The notes under the pieces were generated by a model. That model searched no databases, had not been told where the DNA came from, and saw only the letters and a program-made list of their open reading frames with translations. The position numbers and the translations under genes are program-made. A DNA stretch of 64,000 nt from Candidatus Zixiibacteriota bacterium (GTDB lineage Bacteria > Zixibacteria > MSB-5A5 > CAIYYT01), in assembly GCA_020853795.1 (NCBI GenBank), contig JADYYF010000109.1, positions 1-64,000 on the forward strand, written 5' to 3'. Shown in pieces: positions 7,242 to 16,312 of the stretch (its first letter is position 1; every line of letters starts with the position of its first letter).

Positions 7242-7661
7242 ATGTGGAGGCTTGATCTTACTGATGTCTTTGGCATGCTCACCGGGATTATTCTCGGTCT
7301 TGGCTTTTTTGCCCTCGTCGCGTTCTTAGTCTATTTGTTCGTGTACAAGCGCATCAAGATGAATCATGAAATGCGGCTGGAGATGATCCGCCAGGGTCGC
7401 GACCTGCCGGTCGACACCGAGCGCTACGGCAGCCTCAAGGCCGGGATCGTCTTGATGGCGGTCGGCGCCGGTTTCCTGCTGGCGATGATTTTTGAAGGCG
7501 TAAACAGCGGCCATTCGCCGGGTGCGGAACTGGTCTTTGCGTTTGTGCCGATGTTGACGGGCTTGGGGCTGGCAATCTTTCACTTCGTCGCCCGCGCCGG
7601 TAATGGGACGAATCGGCGCGAGCAGTTCAATCGCTATCCTTCCGAGTCGCTGGACTCCTGA
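7242..7661 (+). CDS. Small membrane protein, DUF6249-like
   Basis: Encodes 139 residues with three hydrophobic helices at about 8-33, 66-84 and 94-114. Between the first two is a conserved-looking stretch (MNHEMRLEMIRQGRDLP) that I associate with DUF6249 proteins found beside ECF sigma factors. AAGGAG lies before the ATG. It is divergent from the sigma factor, and its promoter region carries an ECF-like element. Function unknown; a role in the same envelope-stress circuit is inferred. The 3' end overlaps the convergent GAF-HisKA gene by 28 bases. Confidence 0.72.
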   Translation: MWRLDLTDVFGMLTGIILGLGFFALVAFLVYLFVYKRIKMNHEMRLEMIRQGRDLPVDTERYGSLKAGIVLMAVGAGFLLAMIFEGVNSGHSPGAELVFAFVPMLTGLGLAIFHFVARAGNGTNRREQFNRYPSESLDS

Positions 7662-8371
7662 AGGTCAATCATCTTGGTGTCATCGACATAGGTTGTCGTC
7701 CGCGCTTCATTCAACTTCATCAGTTTGCTCACGGCATCGCGGATGCGCAGACTGCTCTCCTCGATCAGCCGCAAGCGCTTGATCACATCCGCCGGCAAAC
7801 CTTCCGTCTTCATCAACAGGAGCTGCACATTACCGAGGACGACGGTCAGCGGATTATTGATCTCGTGATTGAGCGTCGCCGTTGTTTCCTTGACCGCGTC
7901 GAGCCGTGCGGTGCGAATTTGCCCGACCTGCCCAAGCGAATTGCGGATCGCCGCTGCCATCACCTCGATGAATTCCTGCTCCAGGGCAATATTGCGCGAG
8001 CCGATGCAGATGCCGGAAACGGTGCCGAGCGTGCGGTCGCCGCTCTTGATGACGTAAGAGAATATCGATTTCAGGCCATCCGCGTTCAGCGTGGAATACA
8101 AGGTTTCGATGCCGAATTGGGTCCGCATTGACGCGATCATTCGTTCCTCCAGCCCCGCGAGCGCGGCCACCAGATGAGCATTGCCTTCGGCGATCTCGAC
8201 CAGCGGCTTGCCTTTGTCGTCCAGGACCACCAGCGATCCGGCCGCCACTTCGAGGGCGTCGAGCGCAGCCGCGAGTGCTTCCCGCAGATACGACTCGGCC
8301 GCCTTCGGCTCTGTCGGCGCTGTCAAGATTTTGCGCAGCGACTCGTATTTCTGTCTATCACGATTGACCAT
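7634..8371 (-). CDS. GAF-HisKA protein without an ATPase domain
   Basis: Encodes 245 residues from the ATG at 8371; an in-frame TTG at 8398 would add nine residues. A GAF-like sensory region (about 25-150) is followed by a dimerisation/phosphoacceptor helix pair with the H-box LNHEINNPL, His169. The protein ends about 50 residues later (DDTKMIDLQ), so the HATPase domain that would phosphorylate His169 is absent, and the downstream DNA shows no continuing ATPase frame. It may be a phosphotransfer or dimerisation partner for other kinases, or a sensor scaffold. The tidy C-terminal tail argues that this is a natural architecture, not a recent truncation. Confidence 0.8.
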   Translation of the reverse strand: MVNRDRQKYESLRKILTAPTEPKAAESYLREALAAALDALEVAAGSLVVLDDKGKPLVEIAEGNAHLVAALAGLEERMIASMRTQFGIETLYSTLNADGLKSIFSYVIKSGDRTLGTVSGICIGSRNIALEQEFIEVMAAAIRNSLGQVGQIRTARLDAVKETTATLNHEINNPLTVVLGNVQLLLMKTEGLPADVIKRLRLIEESSLRIRDAVSKLMKLNEARTTTYVDDTKMIDLQESSDSEG

Positions 8372-8635
8372 ACTGACCCAAGGAAATAGCTTGCGCAAAC
8401 GCTGTGCCGCCCGCTTCGATTCCAGAGACGATTCTCCCCTAAACCGACCCCTGAGACGATTCTGCTAATCAGCAGTATTACAATGGGTTCCGAGGCTGCT
8501 CCTGCGTCACTCTCTTCACCAATATAGCCTCTCATGACGATGACGGCAATCGATTCTGCAATTTCCTTCGCTTTTGCTGCACTCTGCGCAGCCTTTTGCG
8601 CCGTATTAGTACTTTGGGGCGGGGTTAAAATGTTG

Positions 8636-8663
8636 TTGACAGCGGTCTTGTGGCCTCTATCTT
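8636..8663 (+). promoter_or_regulatory. Promoter candidate for purF
   Basis: TTGACA, 16 bases, TATCTT, giving a leader of about 15 bases before the ATG at 8685. No purine riboswitch-like structure can fit in so short a leader. Confidence 0.6.
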
Positions 8664-8684
8664 AAGCGATTTTTCGAGGCTGGA

Positions 8685-10142
8685 ATGTCGGACGATCTGC
8701 GTTGTGAGTGCGGTGTTTTCGGAATCTTCGGGGTCCCGAATGCTGCGGAACTAACCTACTTTGGGCTCTACGCCCTCCAGCATCGCGGCCAGGAAGCTGC
8801 CGGAATCGTGAGCTTCGACGGCGAGACACTTAACGAAGTCCGCGGCCAGGGGGAGGTCAACAACGTCTTCAGTCGCCATGATCGGCTGTCGGTACTCAAA
8901 GGCGACCGCGCGATCGGCCACAATCGTTACTCCACGGCCGGGGCCTCCGTGATCCGCAATGTTCAGCCCCTCGTGATCACAATCAAGGGGCAGAAGATCG
9001 CAATCGGTCACAATGGAAATCTCACGAATAACGAATCGCTGAAGAACAAGCTCGAACAAAGCGGATCAATCTTCCAAACCACCTCGGACACTGAGGTGAT
9101 CCTGCATCTGATCGCCAAGAGTCACAAGCCGCGATTGCTTGATGCGATCTGCGATGCTCTCAAGAAAATCGAAGGCGCCTATTCCCTGCTGTTCTTGACC
9201 AAAGACGGGATCGTTGCCGCGCGCGACCCGCATGGTTTCCGACCGCTGGCACTCGGCAAACTGGGCGACAAGTGGGTCGTGGCGAGCGAGACCTGCTCAT
9301 TCGACATCATCGGTGCGCAATATGTCCGCGACGTCAAACCTGGGGAAGTTGTCGAGCTGACTACGGAGGGCGTGCGCTCGGTCTTTCCGTTTCGCAGGCG
9401 CAAGCATGCGTTTTGCATCTTTGAGTTCATCTATTTTGCGCGTCCCGATTCCAAGATTTTCGAGGAGAACGTCGACAAGATTCGCCGCCGCCTCGGGCGC
9501 TACCTGGCGTTGCAGCATCCAGCCGAGGCCGATATCGTCATCTCCGTGCCCGACTCGTCCAATACTGCGGCACTCGGTTTTTCGGAACAGTCGAAAATCC
9601 CCTTTGAATTCGGACTGATCCGCAATCACTACGTCGGCCGCACTTTCATCGATCCCAAGCAGGATATCCGCGATCTCGACGTGAAGGTTAAGTTCAATGC
9701 GGTCAAGGGTGTGCTCAAGGACAAGCGCGTGGTCGTGGTGGATGATTCCATTGTGCGCGGCACGACGATGAAGAAGCTGATCAAGATGATCCGCGAGGCC
9801 GGCGCCAAGGAAATCCATCTGCGGATCTCGTCCCCGCCGATCATCTCGCCCTGCTTCTACGGCATCGACATGCCGACCAAGCAGGAGCTGATCGCGGCCA
9901 ATATGTCGGTCGAAGAGATCGGCAACTACCTCGGTGTCGACTCAATCGGCTATCTGTCGATCGACGCCATGCTCTCGATGCATTCGCTGCCCAAGGAGAG
10001 TTTCTGCGTCGCCTGTTTTTCCGGCAAGTACCCGACCAAGATCGCCAACAAGAACGGCCGCCTGCTCTCTCACGCCGAAACCGCTGAAGACCCCAAGCGG
10101 ACGTTTGCCAAGCGCTCACGCAAGCTCAGGGTGACGGCGTAG
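8685..10142 (+). CDS. purF: Amidophosphoribosyltransferase
   Basis: Encodes 485 residues. First committed step of purine synthesis: PRPP plus glutamine to phosphoribosylamine. Cys9 after a short propeptide (CGVFGIFG) would be the N-terminal nucleophile of the glutaminase domain; HRGQEAAGI and GHNRYST follow. The PRPP motif VVVDDSIVRGTT is at 350-361. Cys244, Cys390, Cys441 and Cys444 match the four ligands of the 4Fe-4S cluster in the Bacillus-type enzyme, so this is the iron-sulfur, propeptide-processed class and not the E. coli class. It stands alone, with no other pur gene nearby. Confidence 0.97.
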   Translation: MSDDLRCECGVFGIFGVPNAAELTYFGLYALQHRGQEAAGIVSFDGETLNEVRGQGEVNNVFSRHDRLSVLKGDRAIGHNRYSTAGASVIRNVQPLVITIKGQKIAIGHNGNLTNNESLKNKLEQSGSIFQTTSDTEVILHLIAKSHKPRLLDAICDALKKIEGAYSLLFLTKDGIVAARDPHGFRPLALGKLGDKWVVASETCSFDIIGAQYVRDVKPGEVVELTTEGVRSVFPFRRRKHAFCIFEFIYFARPDSKIFEENVDKIRRRLGRYLALQHPAEADIVISVPDSSNTAALGFSEQSKIPFEFGLIRNHYVGRTFIDPKQDIRDLDVKVKFNAVKGVLKDKRVVVVDDSIVRGTTMKKLIKMIREAGAKEIHLRISSPPIISPCFYGIDMPTKQELIAANMSVEEIGNYLGVDSIGYLSIDAMLSMHSLPKESFCVACFSGKYPTKIANKNGRLLSHAETAEDPKRTFAKRSRKLRVTA

Positions 10143-10192
10143 CGGCGATCGCTACCTCCCTATCCTGATTACCTGCACACCCCTTCCAAACC

Positions 10193-10260
10193 CTGTCATT
10201 GCGAGGAGCGAACGCAGCACTGACAATCCCGCCGCGTTCTCTCGCGACGAGGCAATCTCA
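10193..10260. repeat. Intergenic repeat of the GTCATTGCGAGGAGCG type
   Basis: Lies between the convergent ends of purF and nuoN. It contains TCATTGCGAGGAGCGA and later GCGACGAGGCAATCTC, whose outer parts are complementary (GATTGCC/ATTGC-like arms). This is a phrase seen in dispersed intergenic repeats of many bacteria. It may form a hairpin that ends both transcripts. I see only this copy in the window. Confidence 0.5.
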
Positions 10261-10280
10261 ATTTCGTTAAAGCTGCCCCT

Positions 10281-11735
10281 TTATCTCGCCGTAACCGCGG
10301 TCAGCCCCTCAAGCGGATACCATTGGTGCGGGAAGATACCGATCGCGAACACCGCCACGACGGCGACGATCAACGCCAGCAGGAGAAACGCCGGCAGCGC
10401 CGGCACTGAAATCGGTTGGACGTCCTTGTCGGCCATGAACATCTTGACGATCACGCGCAGATAGTAGTAGACCGAGATCAGGCTGTTAATCACCGCGATC
10501 ACCACCAGTGCATAGTAGCCCTCAGCCAATGCGGCTTTGAACAGCACCAGCTTGCCGACAAATCCCGCGGTCGGCGGGAAGCCCGCCAACGAGATCATGA
10601 AAATCAAGAGCAAGACCCCCAAAAGCGGCCGGGTGCGCCCCAGGCCGGCGTAGTCGTTGATCGTCGCGACTTCGTCGTGAGCATGTGACGAATCGACCAG
10701 GCTGATAATCATGAAGGCGCCGAGATTCGTGAGGGCGTAGCAGAGCAGATAGAACGCCGCTGCGGAAGCCGCTTCGGCCGTCCCGACCACCAGCGCGATC
10801 ATGATGTAGCCGGCGTGGGCAATCGACGAGAACGCCAGCATGCGCTTGAAATTCTCCTGCCGCAACGCCATGATGTTGCCCACAATCATCGTCGCCACCG
10901 CCAACACCCAGAACAATGGTTCGAGCTGTGCCTGGAAATCTTGGTAGCCAAAGCTGAAGATGCGCAGCATTGCCGCAAATGCCGCCGCTTTCGGTCCTGC
11001 CGACATGAAGCCGGTCACCGGTGAGGGCGCGCCTTCGTAGGCGTCCGCCGCCCACATATGGAACGGTACCGCCGCCACCTTGAAGCCCAACCCGACGATC
11101 AGCAGTGCCGCTCCGATCAGGAGGAACGCGTCGATGCCCGGGGTCTGCCGGAAGTAGGTCAGCACGTCGTTAATCGCGAACGTGCCGGTAACACCGTAGA
11201 TGAACGCAATCCCCAGCACGGTAAAGCCGGTGGCAAACGCGCCCAGCAGGAAATACTTGATCGCGGCTTCGGTTGAGCGTAATTGCGTTCGCGCGAAACC
11301 CGCCAGCACGTACAACGAGACCGACATGATTTCCAGACCGAGGAAGATGACGAGCAGATTCGTCGTCGAGGCCATCACCATCATGCCGTAGGTCGCGAAG
11401 AGCACAAGCGGATAAAACTCGCCGTGGTTGTTTTCCTTCTTCTTGAGATAGTCGAGCGACATGAAGATCGTGAGGATGCCCGCGGCCAGAAAGATCATAT
11501 TGAAGAACAAGCTGAATTCGTCGAGCACGAACTGGCCGGAGAACGTCGAACCCTGCTCGCCGATTTGCTGGCCGCAAAGCACGAGGGCCAGGGCCATGCC
11601 GATCCAGCTCAAATGGCCGATCCATTCCTGCCGCCGCTCGGACACAAACGGCTGCAGCAACATCGTCAGCAGCGCGGAAACACACACCGTCAATGACGGC
11701 GCGATTAACCACCAATCAACCGATTGAAATGACAT
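10281..11735 (-). CDS. nuoN: NADH-quinone oxidoreductase subunit N
   Basis: Encodes 484 residues, a proton-channel membrane subunit of complex I related to Mrp antiporters. About 14 hydrophobic helices are visible. The segment GLGFKVAAVPFHMWAADAYEGAP carries the Lys and His typical of the antiporter-like core, and LRQENFKRMLAFSSIAHAG is the conserved amphipathic/discontinuous region. Last gene of the nuo operon; separated from nuoM by a small glutaredoxin-like gene. Confidence 0.96.
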   Translation of the reverse strand: MSFQSVDWWLIAPSLTVCVSALLTMLLQPFVSERRQEWIGHLSWIGMALALVLCGQQIGEQGSTFSGQFVLDEFSLFFNMIFLAAGILTIFMSLDYLKKKENNHGEFYPLVLFATYGMMVMASTTNLLVIFLGLEIMSVSLYVLAGFARTQLRSTEAAIKYFLLGAFATGFTVLGIAFIYGVTGTFAINDVLTYFRQTPGIDAFLLIGAALLIVGLGFKVAAVPFHMWAADAYEGAPSPVTGFMSAGPKAAAFAAMLRIFSFGYQDFQAQLEPLFWVLAVATMIVGNIMALRQENFKRMLAFSSIAHAGYIMIALVVGTAEAASAAAFYLLCYALTNLGAFMIISLVDSSHAHDEVATINDYAGLGRTRPLLGVLLLIFMISLAGFPPTAGFVGKLVLFKAALAEGYYALVVIAVINSLISVYYYLRVIVKMFMADKDVQPISVPALPAFLLLALIVAVVAVFAIGIFPHQWYPLEGLTAVTAR

Positions 11736-11787
11736 CTGTTCCTGTCTTACTCAATCTCCGGCGGCAACTGCCGCCAACTTAAAATCC

Positions 11788-12000
11788 TCAGGACCCGCCG
11801 AAACCGACGGTCACCTTGCCATTCTCAAATATCACCGGCACGCGCCGGCTGCCGCCCTGCAGCCGCTGAGCTTCTTCCGCCGCACCCGGCGTCGTGTGCA
11901 CGTCCAGCTCCTCAAACGCCACGCCCCGCGCCTTGAAATCTTCGCGCGCCGAGGCGCAATACGGGCAGCCGACTTTCGTATAAAGTTTCACCGCACCCAT
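11788..12000 (-). CDS. Glutaredoxin-like small protein within the nuo operon
   Basis: Encodes 70 residues. Redox motif CPYC at 12-15 after KLYTKVG, a cis-proline segment RRVPVIFENG and a closing VGFGG match the short glutaredoxin/NrdH-like thioredoxin fold, slightly shorter than the usual 75-85. It begins two bases after the nuoM stop and ends 52 bases before nuoN, so it is co-transcribed with complex I. A role in thiol or cluster maintenance of the complex is an attractive but unproven idea. Confidence 0.85.
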   Translation of the reverse strand: MGAVKLYTKVGCPYCASAREDFKARGVAFEELDVHTTPGAAEEAQRLQGGSRRVPVIFENGKVTVGFGGS

Positions 12001-12002
12001 GA

Positions 12003-13553
12003 CTACTTCTCCGCCTTCGTCACCCAGTTGGCCTTATCAACAGTCTCGTACATTTGCGACAATTGCACCTTGCGCGCTTCCGCCTGTCGGATCAAGTTCG
12101 TCACCGACGGCGCCATCGCCTCGAAAATCGGTTTCGGATACAGGCCGATCCAGAAAATCAGCACGACCAGCGGCGTCAGCACGGCCCACTCGCGCAGATT
12201 CAGATCGGTTAGACCTTGATTTTCCGGATTCTCAACTTTGCCCCAGACCACGCGCTGGAACATCCAGAGCATGTAAGCCGCGCCGAGCACGATGCCGAAC
12301 GTCGCGATGACAGCGTAGGTCACATTGAACTTGAAGGTACCGAGCAAGATCACGAACTCACCCACAAATCCATTCGTCCCCGGCAAACCGATCGATGAGA
12401 GCGTCACGATCATAAAGAAGGTGGCAAAAATCGGCATCACTTTGAACAAACCGCCGAAATCGGCGATCAGGCGCGTATGCCGGCGCTCGTAAATCATCCC
12501 GACGATCAAGAACAGGGCGCCGGTCGAGATGCCGTGGTTGAGCATCTGCATGATCGAGCCGCCCACACCTTGGTCGTTGAGCGCTACCATCCCGATCATG
12601 ACGAAGCCCATGTGCGCAACCGAGGAGAATGCCACCAACGACTTGACGTCCTTTTGCACCATTGCCACCAGAGCGCCATAGATGATCCCGATCAACGACA
12701 GCACCGCAATCGTCGGCAGCCACGCTTCGAACGCGTTCGGAAACATCGGAATGCAGTAACGCAGAAAACCGTAGGTGCCCATTTTCAGCAGCACGCCTGC
12801 CAGGATCACCGAGCCCGCCGTGGGCGCCTGCACGTGCGCATCCGGCAACCAGGTGTGGAACGGAAACACCGGGACCTTGATCAGAAACGCCAGCGCAAAG
12901 GCGACAAAGAGCCAGTTTTGTACCCCGGGGCCGATCGCCAGCCGATAGTAGTCTTGCAGCGCAAATGAGTAGACGCCGGTCGTCTTGAAATGGATCAGCA
13001 CCAGCGCGATGATCGCCACCAGCATCAGCAGCGATCCGAACATCGTAAATAACACGAACTTGATCGCGGCGTAGATGCGATTGATGCCGCCCCAGATGCC
13101 GATCAGGAAGTACATCGGGATCAGCATCACTTCCCAGAAAATGTAGAACAGGAACAGGTCAAGCGAAACAAAGACGCCGATCATCCCGACCTGCAAAATC
13201 AGCAGCGAGATCATGAAGCCCTTGAGCCGATCCTTGACCGCATTCCAGGCGGAAAGGACCGAGATCGGCATCAGTACCGTCGTCAGCAGCACCAGCAGCA
13301 GACTGATACCGTCGATACCGAGGTTGTAGCTGATTCCCAGCGATTGAATCCAGGGGACTTGCACCGTAAACTGCATCGCCGAGGTCGTTGAATCGAAGTG
13401 GAACCATAGATGCAGCGACAGGACGAAAGTGACCAGCGTTGTTGCCAGCGTGATCATCTTGATTGCCTGCTCCGACTCCTTGCGAACGAACATCAGCAGC
13501 AGGACGCCGACCAGCGGGAAGAATGTCACTAATGTAAGAATCGCTTGATCCAT
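12003..13553 (-). CDS. nuoM: NADH-quinone oxidoreductase subunit M
   Basis: Encodes 516 residues from the ATG at 13553; a GTG at 13559 overlapping the nuoL stop in GTGA is the alternative. Antiporter-like proton-pumping subunit of complex I. Recognisable segments: LSIGLLPMISVL-type early helices, FWEVMLIPMYFLIG with the conserved Glu, FLIKVPVFPFHTWLPDAHVQAPT with core Lys and His, and VQKDVKSLVAFSSVAHMGFV. Sits between nuoL and the glutaredoxin-like gene. Confidence 0.96.
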   Translation of the reverse strand: MDQAILTLVTFFPLVGVLLLMFVRKESEQAIKMITLATTLVTFVLSLHLWFHFDSTTSAMQFTVQVPWIQSLGISYNLGIDGISLLLVLLTTVLMPISVLSAWNAVKDRLKGFMISLLILQVGMIGVFVSLDLFLFYIFWEVMLIPMYFLIGIWGGINRIYAAIKFVLFTMFGSLLMLVAIIALVLIHFKTTGVYSFALQDYYRLAIGPGVQNWLFVAFALAFLIKVPVFPFHTWLPDAHVQAPTAGSVILAGVLLKMGTYGFLRYCIPMFPNAFEAWLPTIAVLSLIGIIYGALVAMVQKDVKSLVAFSSVAHMGFVMIGMVALNDQGVGGSIMQMLNHGISTGALFLIVGMIYERRHTRLIADFGGLFKVMPIFATFFMIVTLSSIGLPGTNGFVGEFVILLGTFKFNVTYAVIATFGIVLGAAYMLWMFQRVVWGKVENPENQGLTDLNLREWAVLTPLVVLIFWIGLYPKPIFEAMAPSVTNLIRQAEARKVQLSQMYETVDKANWVTKAEK

Positions 13554-13555
13554 GA

Positions 13556-15484
13556 TCACCTATTCAACAATAAGTAGCCGACGACAAACACCACGCCGGC
13601 CAGGAAGATGAACGCGTAACCGCGCACCATGCCGGTCTGCGCCTTGCGCAACACTCCGGAAAACTGCCCCAAAAGCCAGGCCGAGCCGTTGACAATCCCG
13701 TCGATCACCAGCACGTCGAATTTCTGCCACAGGAAGACCGACAGATTTACGCAGGGCGTGACGATCGCTTTGTCGTACAGCTCATCTACGTAATACTTGT
13801 GATAGATCAACTGGTAGACGCCCCCCAGCTTCTGTTCCATCACGTCGGTCTCGACCCGATTCAGATAGAGCCGCCGCGCCGCCAGAATTGCGATGAGCAC
13901 CAGCACGATGCTGGACACGATCAGCAGATATTCCATCGCATGCGAGTAATGCCCTGCTTCATTAAGCTTTCCGATCTCGGCTCCAGGGGCAAACACCGGG
14001 TGCAGGAAATGCTCGAACCACGCGCCGCCACCCAATACTGCCGGCCAACCGATCAGCCCGCCGATCACCGACAGCACGGCCAGTACCATCAACGGCACGG
14101 TCATCACTTTCGGCGACTCATGCACATGCTCAGCGGTATGGTGATCGTAGCGCGCTTTGCCGTAGAAGGTCATGAATATCAGTCGGAACATGTAGAAAGC
14201 GGTCAGTCCGGCGGTCAACACCGCGACGACCCAGAAGATCGGCGATCCGAACGGCGAGGAAAACGACTGCCACAGAATTTCGTCCTTCGAAACGAAGCCC
14301 GCCAGCGGCGGAATCCCCGCAATCGCCAGCGTCGCGATCATCATCGTCCAGAACGTCGTGGGCATCTTGTCCTTCAAGCCGCCCATCTTGCGCATATCCT
14401 GTTCGTCGCTCATCCCGTGTATCACCGAGCCGGCGCCGAGGAAAAGCAGCGCCTTGAAGAACGCGTGCGTCATCAGGTGGAAAATGCCCGCGCCAAATGC
14501 GGCGACGCCGCAGGCCAGGAACATATATCCGAGTTGACTGACCGTCGAGTAGGCCAGCACGCGTTTGATGTCATTTTGGAACAGACCGATAGTCGCCGCG
14601 AAGATCGCCGTAAACAACCCGATCAGCGCCACGACCAGCAAAGTTGTCGGCGCCATCATGAAGATCACATTACAGCGCGCGACCATATAAACGCCGGCAG
14701 TCACCATCGTGGCCGCGTGGATCAGCGCCGACACGGGTGTCGGGCCTTCCATGGCGTCCGGCAACCAGACATAGAGCGGCACCTGCGCCGACTTGCCGGT
14801 CGCACCGAGGAATAACAGCAGCGTCGCGGCCGTAACAATCCCGCCGCCAAAGGCGAGCTGCTCCGGCGCCAGATTCATCACTTCGGCGAAATTGACTGTC
14901 CCCAGATGCCAGAAGAGCAGGAAAATACCAAGCGAGAAGCCAAAGTCGCCGATGCGGTTGACAATGAACGCCTTCTTGCCCGCATCCGACGCCGATTTGC
15001 GCTCATACCAGAATCCGATTAACAGGTACGAGCAGAGGCCGACCCCCTCCCAACCGACATACATCAGCACGAAGTTGTTGGCCAGCACAAGGATCAGCAT
15101 CGCGCCGGTGAATAGATTCATATATGTGAAGAAGCGTGAGTAGTCCCTGTCGTGCGCCATGTACCCGATCGAGTAGATGTGGATCAAGAACCCGACGCCC
15201 GAGACCACCAGGATCATGACTGCCGAGAGCGGATCAAGCAGGAAACCGAAGTCGGCGTTGAAACTGCCGACCGGAATCCAGGAATACAGCGACAACTCGA
15301 ACACGCGGGCTTCGGCGGGCAGACCCATCAACTCCAGCACGGCGTAAATGGAGAGCAGCAGCGAGGCCAGTACCGAACCGCAGGCGATATACCCGACGGC
15401 GGGTTTCGGCAAGCGCCCGCTGAGGAGACCGTTGATCAGGAATCCGAGCAACGGCATCAACGGTATCAACCAGATCAGCTGCAT
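13556..15484 (-). CDS. nuoL: NADH-quinone oxidoreductase subunit L
   Basis: Encodes 642 residues, the most distal antiporter-like subunit of complex I. Shows VGWEGVGLCSYLLIGFW, the core GKSAQVPLYVWLPDAMEGPTPVSALIHAATM, and a C-terminal extension that should hold the long lateral helix and final transmembrane helix. The length is close to the usual 610-650. It is tightly followed by nuoM. Confidence 0.97.
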   Translation of the reverse strand: MQLIWLIPLMPLLGFLINGLLSGRLPKPAVGYIACGSVLASLLLSIYAVLELMGLPAEARVFELSLYSWIPVGSFNADFGFLLDPLSAVMILVVSGVGFLIHIYSIGYMAHDRDYSRFFTYMNLFTGAMLILVLANNFVLMYVGWEGVGLCSYLLIGFWYERKSASDAGKKAFIVNRIGDFGFSLGIFLLFWHLGTVNFAEVMNLAPEQLAFGGGIVTAATLLLFLGATGKSAQVPLYVWLPDAMEGPTPVSALIHAATMVTAGVYMVARCNVIFMMAPTTLLVVALIGLFTAIFAATIGLFQNDIKRVLAYSTVSQLGYMFLACGVAAFGAGIFHLMTHAFFKALLFLGAGSVIHGMSDEQDMRKMGGLKDKMPTTFWTMMIATLAIAGIPPLAGFVSKDEILWQSFSSPFGSPIFWVVAVLTAGLTAFYMFRLIFMTFYGKARYDHHTAEHVHESPKVMTVPLMVLAVLSVIGGLIGWPAVLGGGAWFEHFLHPVFAPGAEIGKLNEAGHYSHAMEYLLIVSSIVLVLIAILAARRLYLNRVETDVMEQKLGGVYQLIYHKYYVDELYDKAIVTPCVNLSVFLWQKFDVLVIDGIVNGSAWLLGQFSGVLRKAQTGMVRGYAFIFLAGVVFVVGYLLLNR

Positions 15485-15506
15485 TCGTCTTCTTCTCCCG
15501 TCCGCA

Positions 15507-15809
15507 CTACCACTTCAACAGGTTGATTTCGTCGATATTGGCGCTGTCGCGGTTGCGGAACAGCGCGATGATAATCGCCAGCCCCACCGCTGCCTCGGCC
15601 GCCGCCACGGTCATGACGACAAACACCATGACGTGGCCGCCCATCGTGCCCAGGTCGCGCGAAAACGCCACCAGCGCCAAGTTCGCCGAGTTAAGCATCA
15701 GCTCGATCGCCATGAAAATGATCATGATATTGCGAGCAATGATGACGCCCAGCATGCCGATCACGAAGATCACTCCGGCGACAATCAGGTACCATTCCAG
15801 CGGAATCAT
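15507..15809 (-). CDS. nuoK: NADH-quinone oxidoreductase subunit K
   Basis: Encodes 100 residues in three membrane helices, the normal size. The motif with Glu in [19 protein letters not shown] and the second Glu in [13 protein letters not shown] are the membrane-buried acids of the E-channel. Lies two bases after the nuoJ stop. Confidence 0.96.
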   Translation of the reverse strand: MIPLEWYLIVAGVIFVIGMLGVIIARNIMIIFMAIELMLNSANLALVAFSRDLGTMGGHVMVFVVMTVAAAEAAVGLAIIIALFRNRDSANIDEINLLKW

Positions 15810-15811
15810 CG

Positions 15812-16312
15812 CTACAGCCTCTTCTTCGCCATGACTACGGCGCCCAGCACCGCCACGATCAGCAGCACTGACGTCAATTCAAACGGATACAGGTAATTCG
15901 TAAACAACTCCATGCCGACACCCTGCACCGAACCGAAGTCGGGCGCCAGTTGCACACGCGGCGCCTTGGCCGCCAACGACGACTGCACCGCAACGATCGT
16001 CTCCAGCAGCAGCACAACGGCAAACGCGATCGCCAACGGCTTGAAGCGCATCTTGATGTCTTTGCCGAAATCTTCCCGCCGTAAATTCAGCAACATGATC
16101 ACGAACAGGAACAACACCAGCACGGCGCCGGCGTAGACAATCACCTGCAGCATCGCCAAAAAGGCGGCATGGAGGGAGATAAAGAGCACCACTTGCGCCA
16201 CAAACGAGGTGAGCAGATACATCACCGCGGCAATCGGATTGCGCTGGGAGATCACCAGGACCGCCGACACAATCGCCACCGCCGCAGCGCCGATGAAGAT
16301 CGCCAGTTCCAT
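15812..16312 (-). CDS. nuoJ: NADH-quinone oxidoreductase subunit J
   Basis: Encodes 166 residues from the ATG at 16312, which overlaps the TAA of nuoI by one base (TAATG); the longer open frame upstream only mirrors nuoI. Five membrane helices; [19 protein letters not shown] is the conserved helix 3 with its pi-bulge region. Membrane subunit of complex I next to the quinone site. Confidence 0.95.
   Translation of the reverse strand: MELAIFIGAAAVAIVSAVLVISQRNPIAAVMYLLTSFVAQVVLFISLHAAFLAMLQVIVYAGAVLVLFLFVIMLLNLRREDFGKDIKMRFKPLAIAFAVVLLLETIVAVQSSLAAKAPRVQLAPDFGSVQGVGMELFTNYLYPFELTSVLLIVAVLGAVVMAKKRL

Noticed and set aside
8534-8665. A 43-residue hydrophobic ORF before purF
   Set aside because: It runs across the purF promoter boxes and has no ribosome site; its hydrophobicity could be chance.
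13799-14815. A 338-codon open frame on the plus strand opposite nuoL
   Set aside because: Antisense shadow of a clearly identified gene, with His/Arg/Gln-rich low-complexity sequence.
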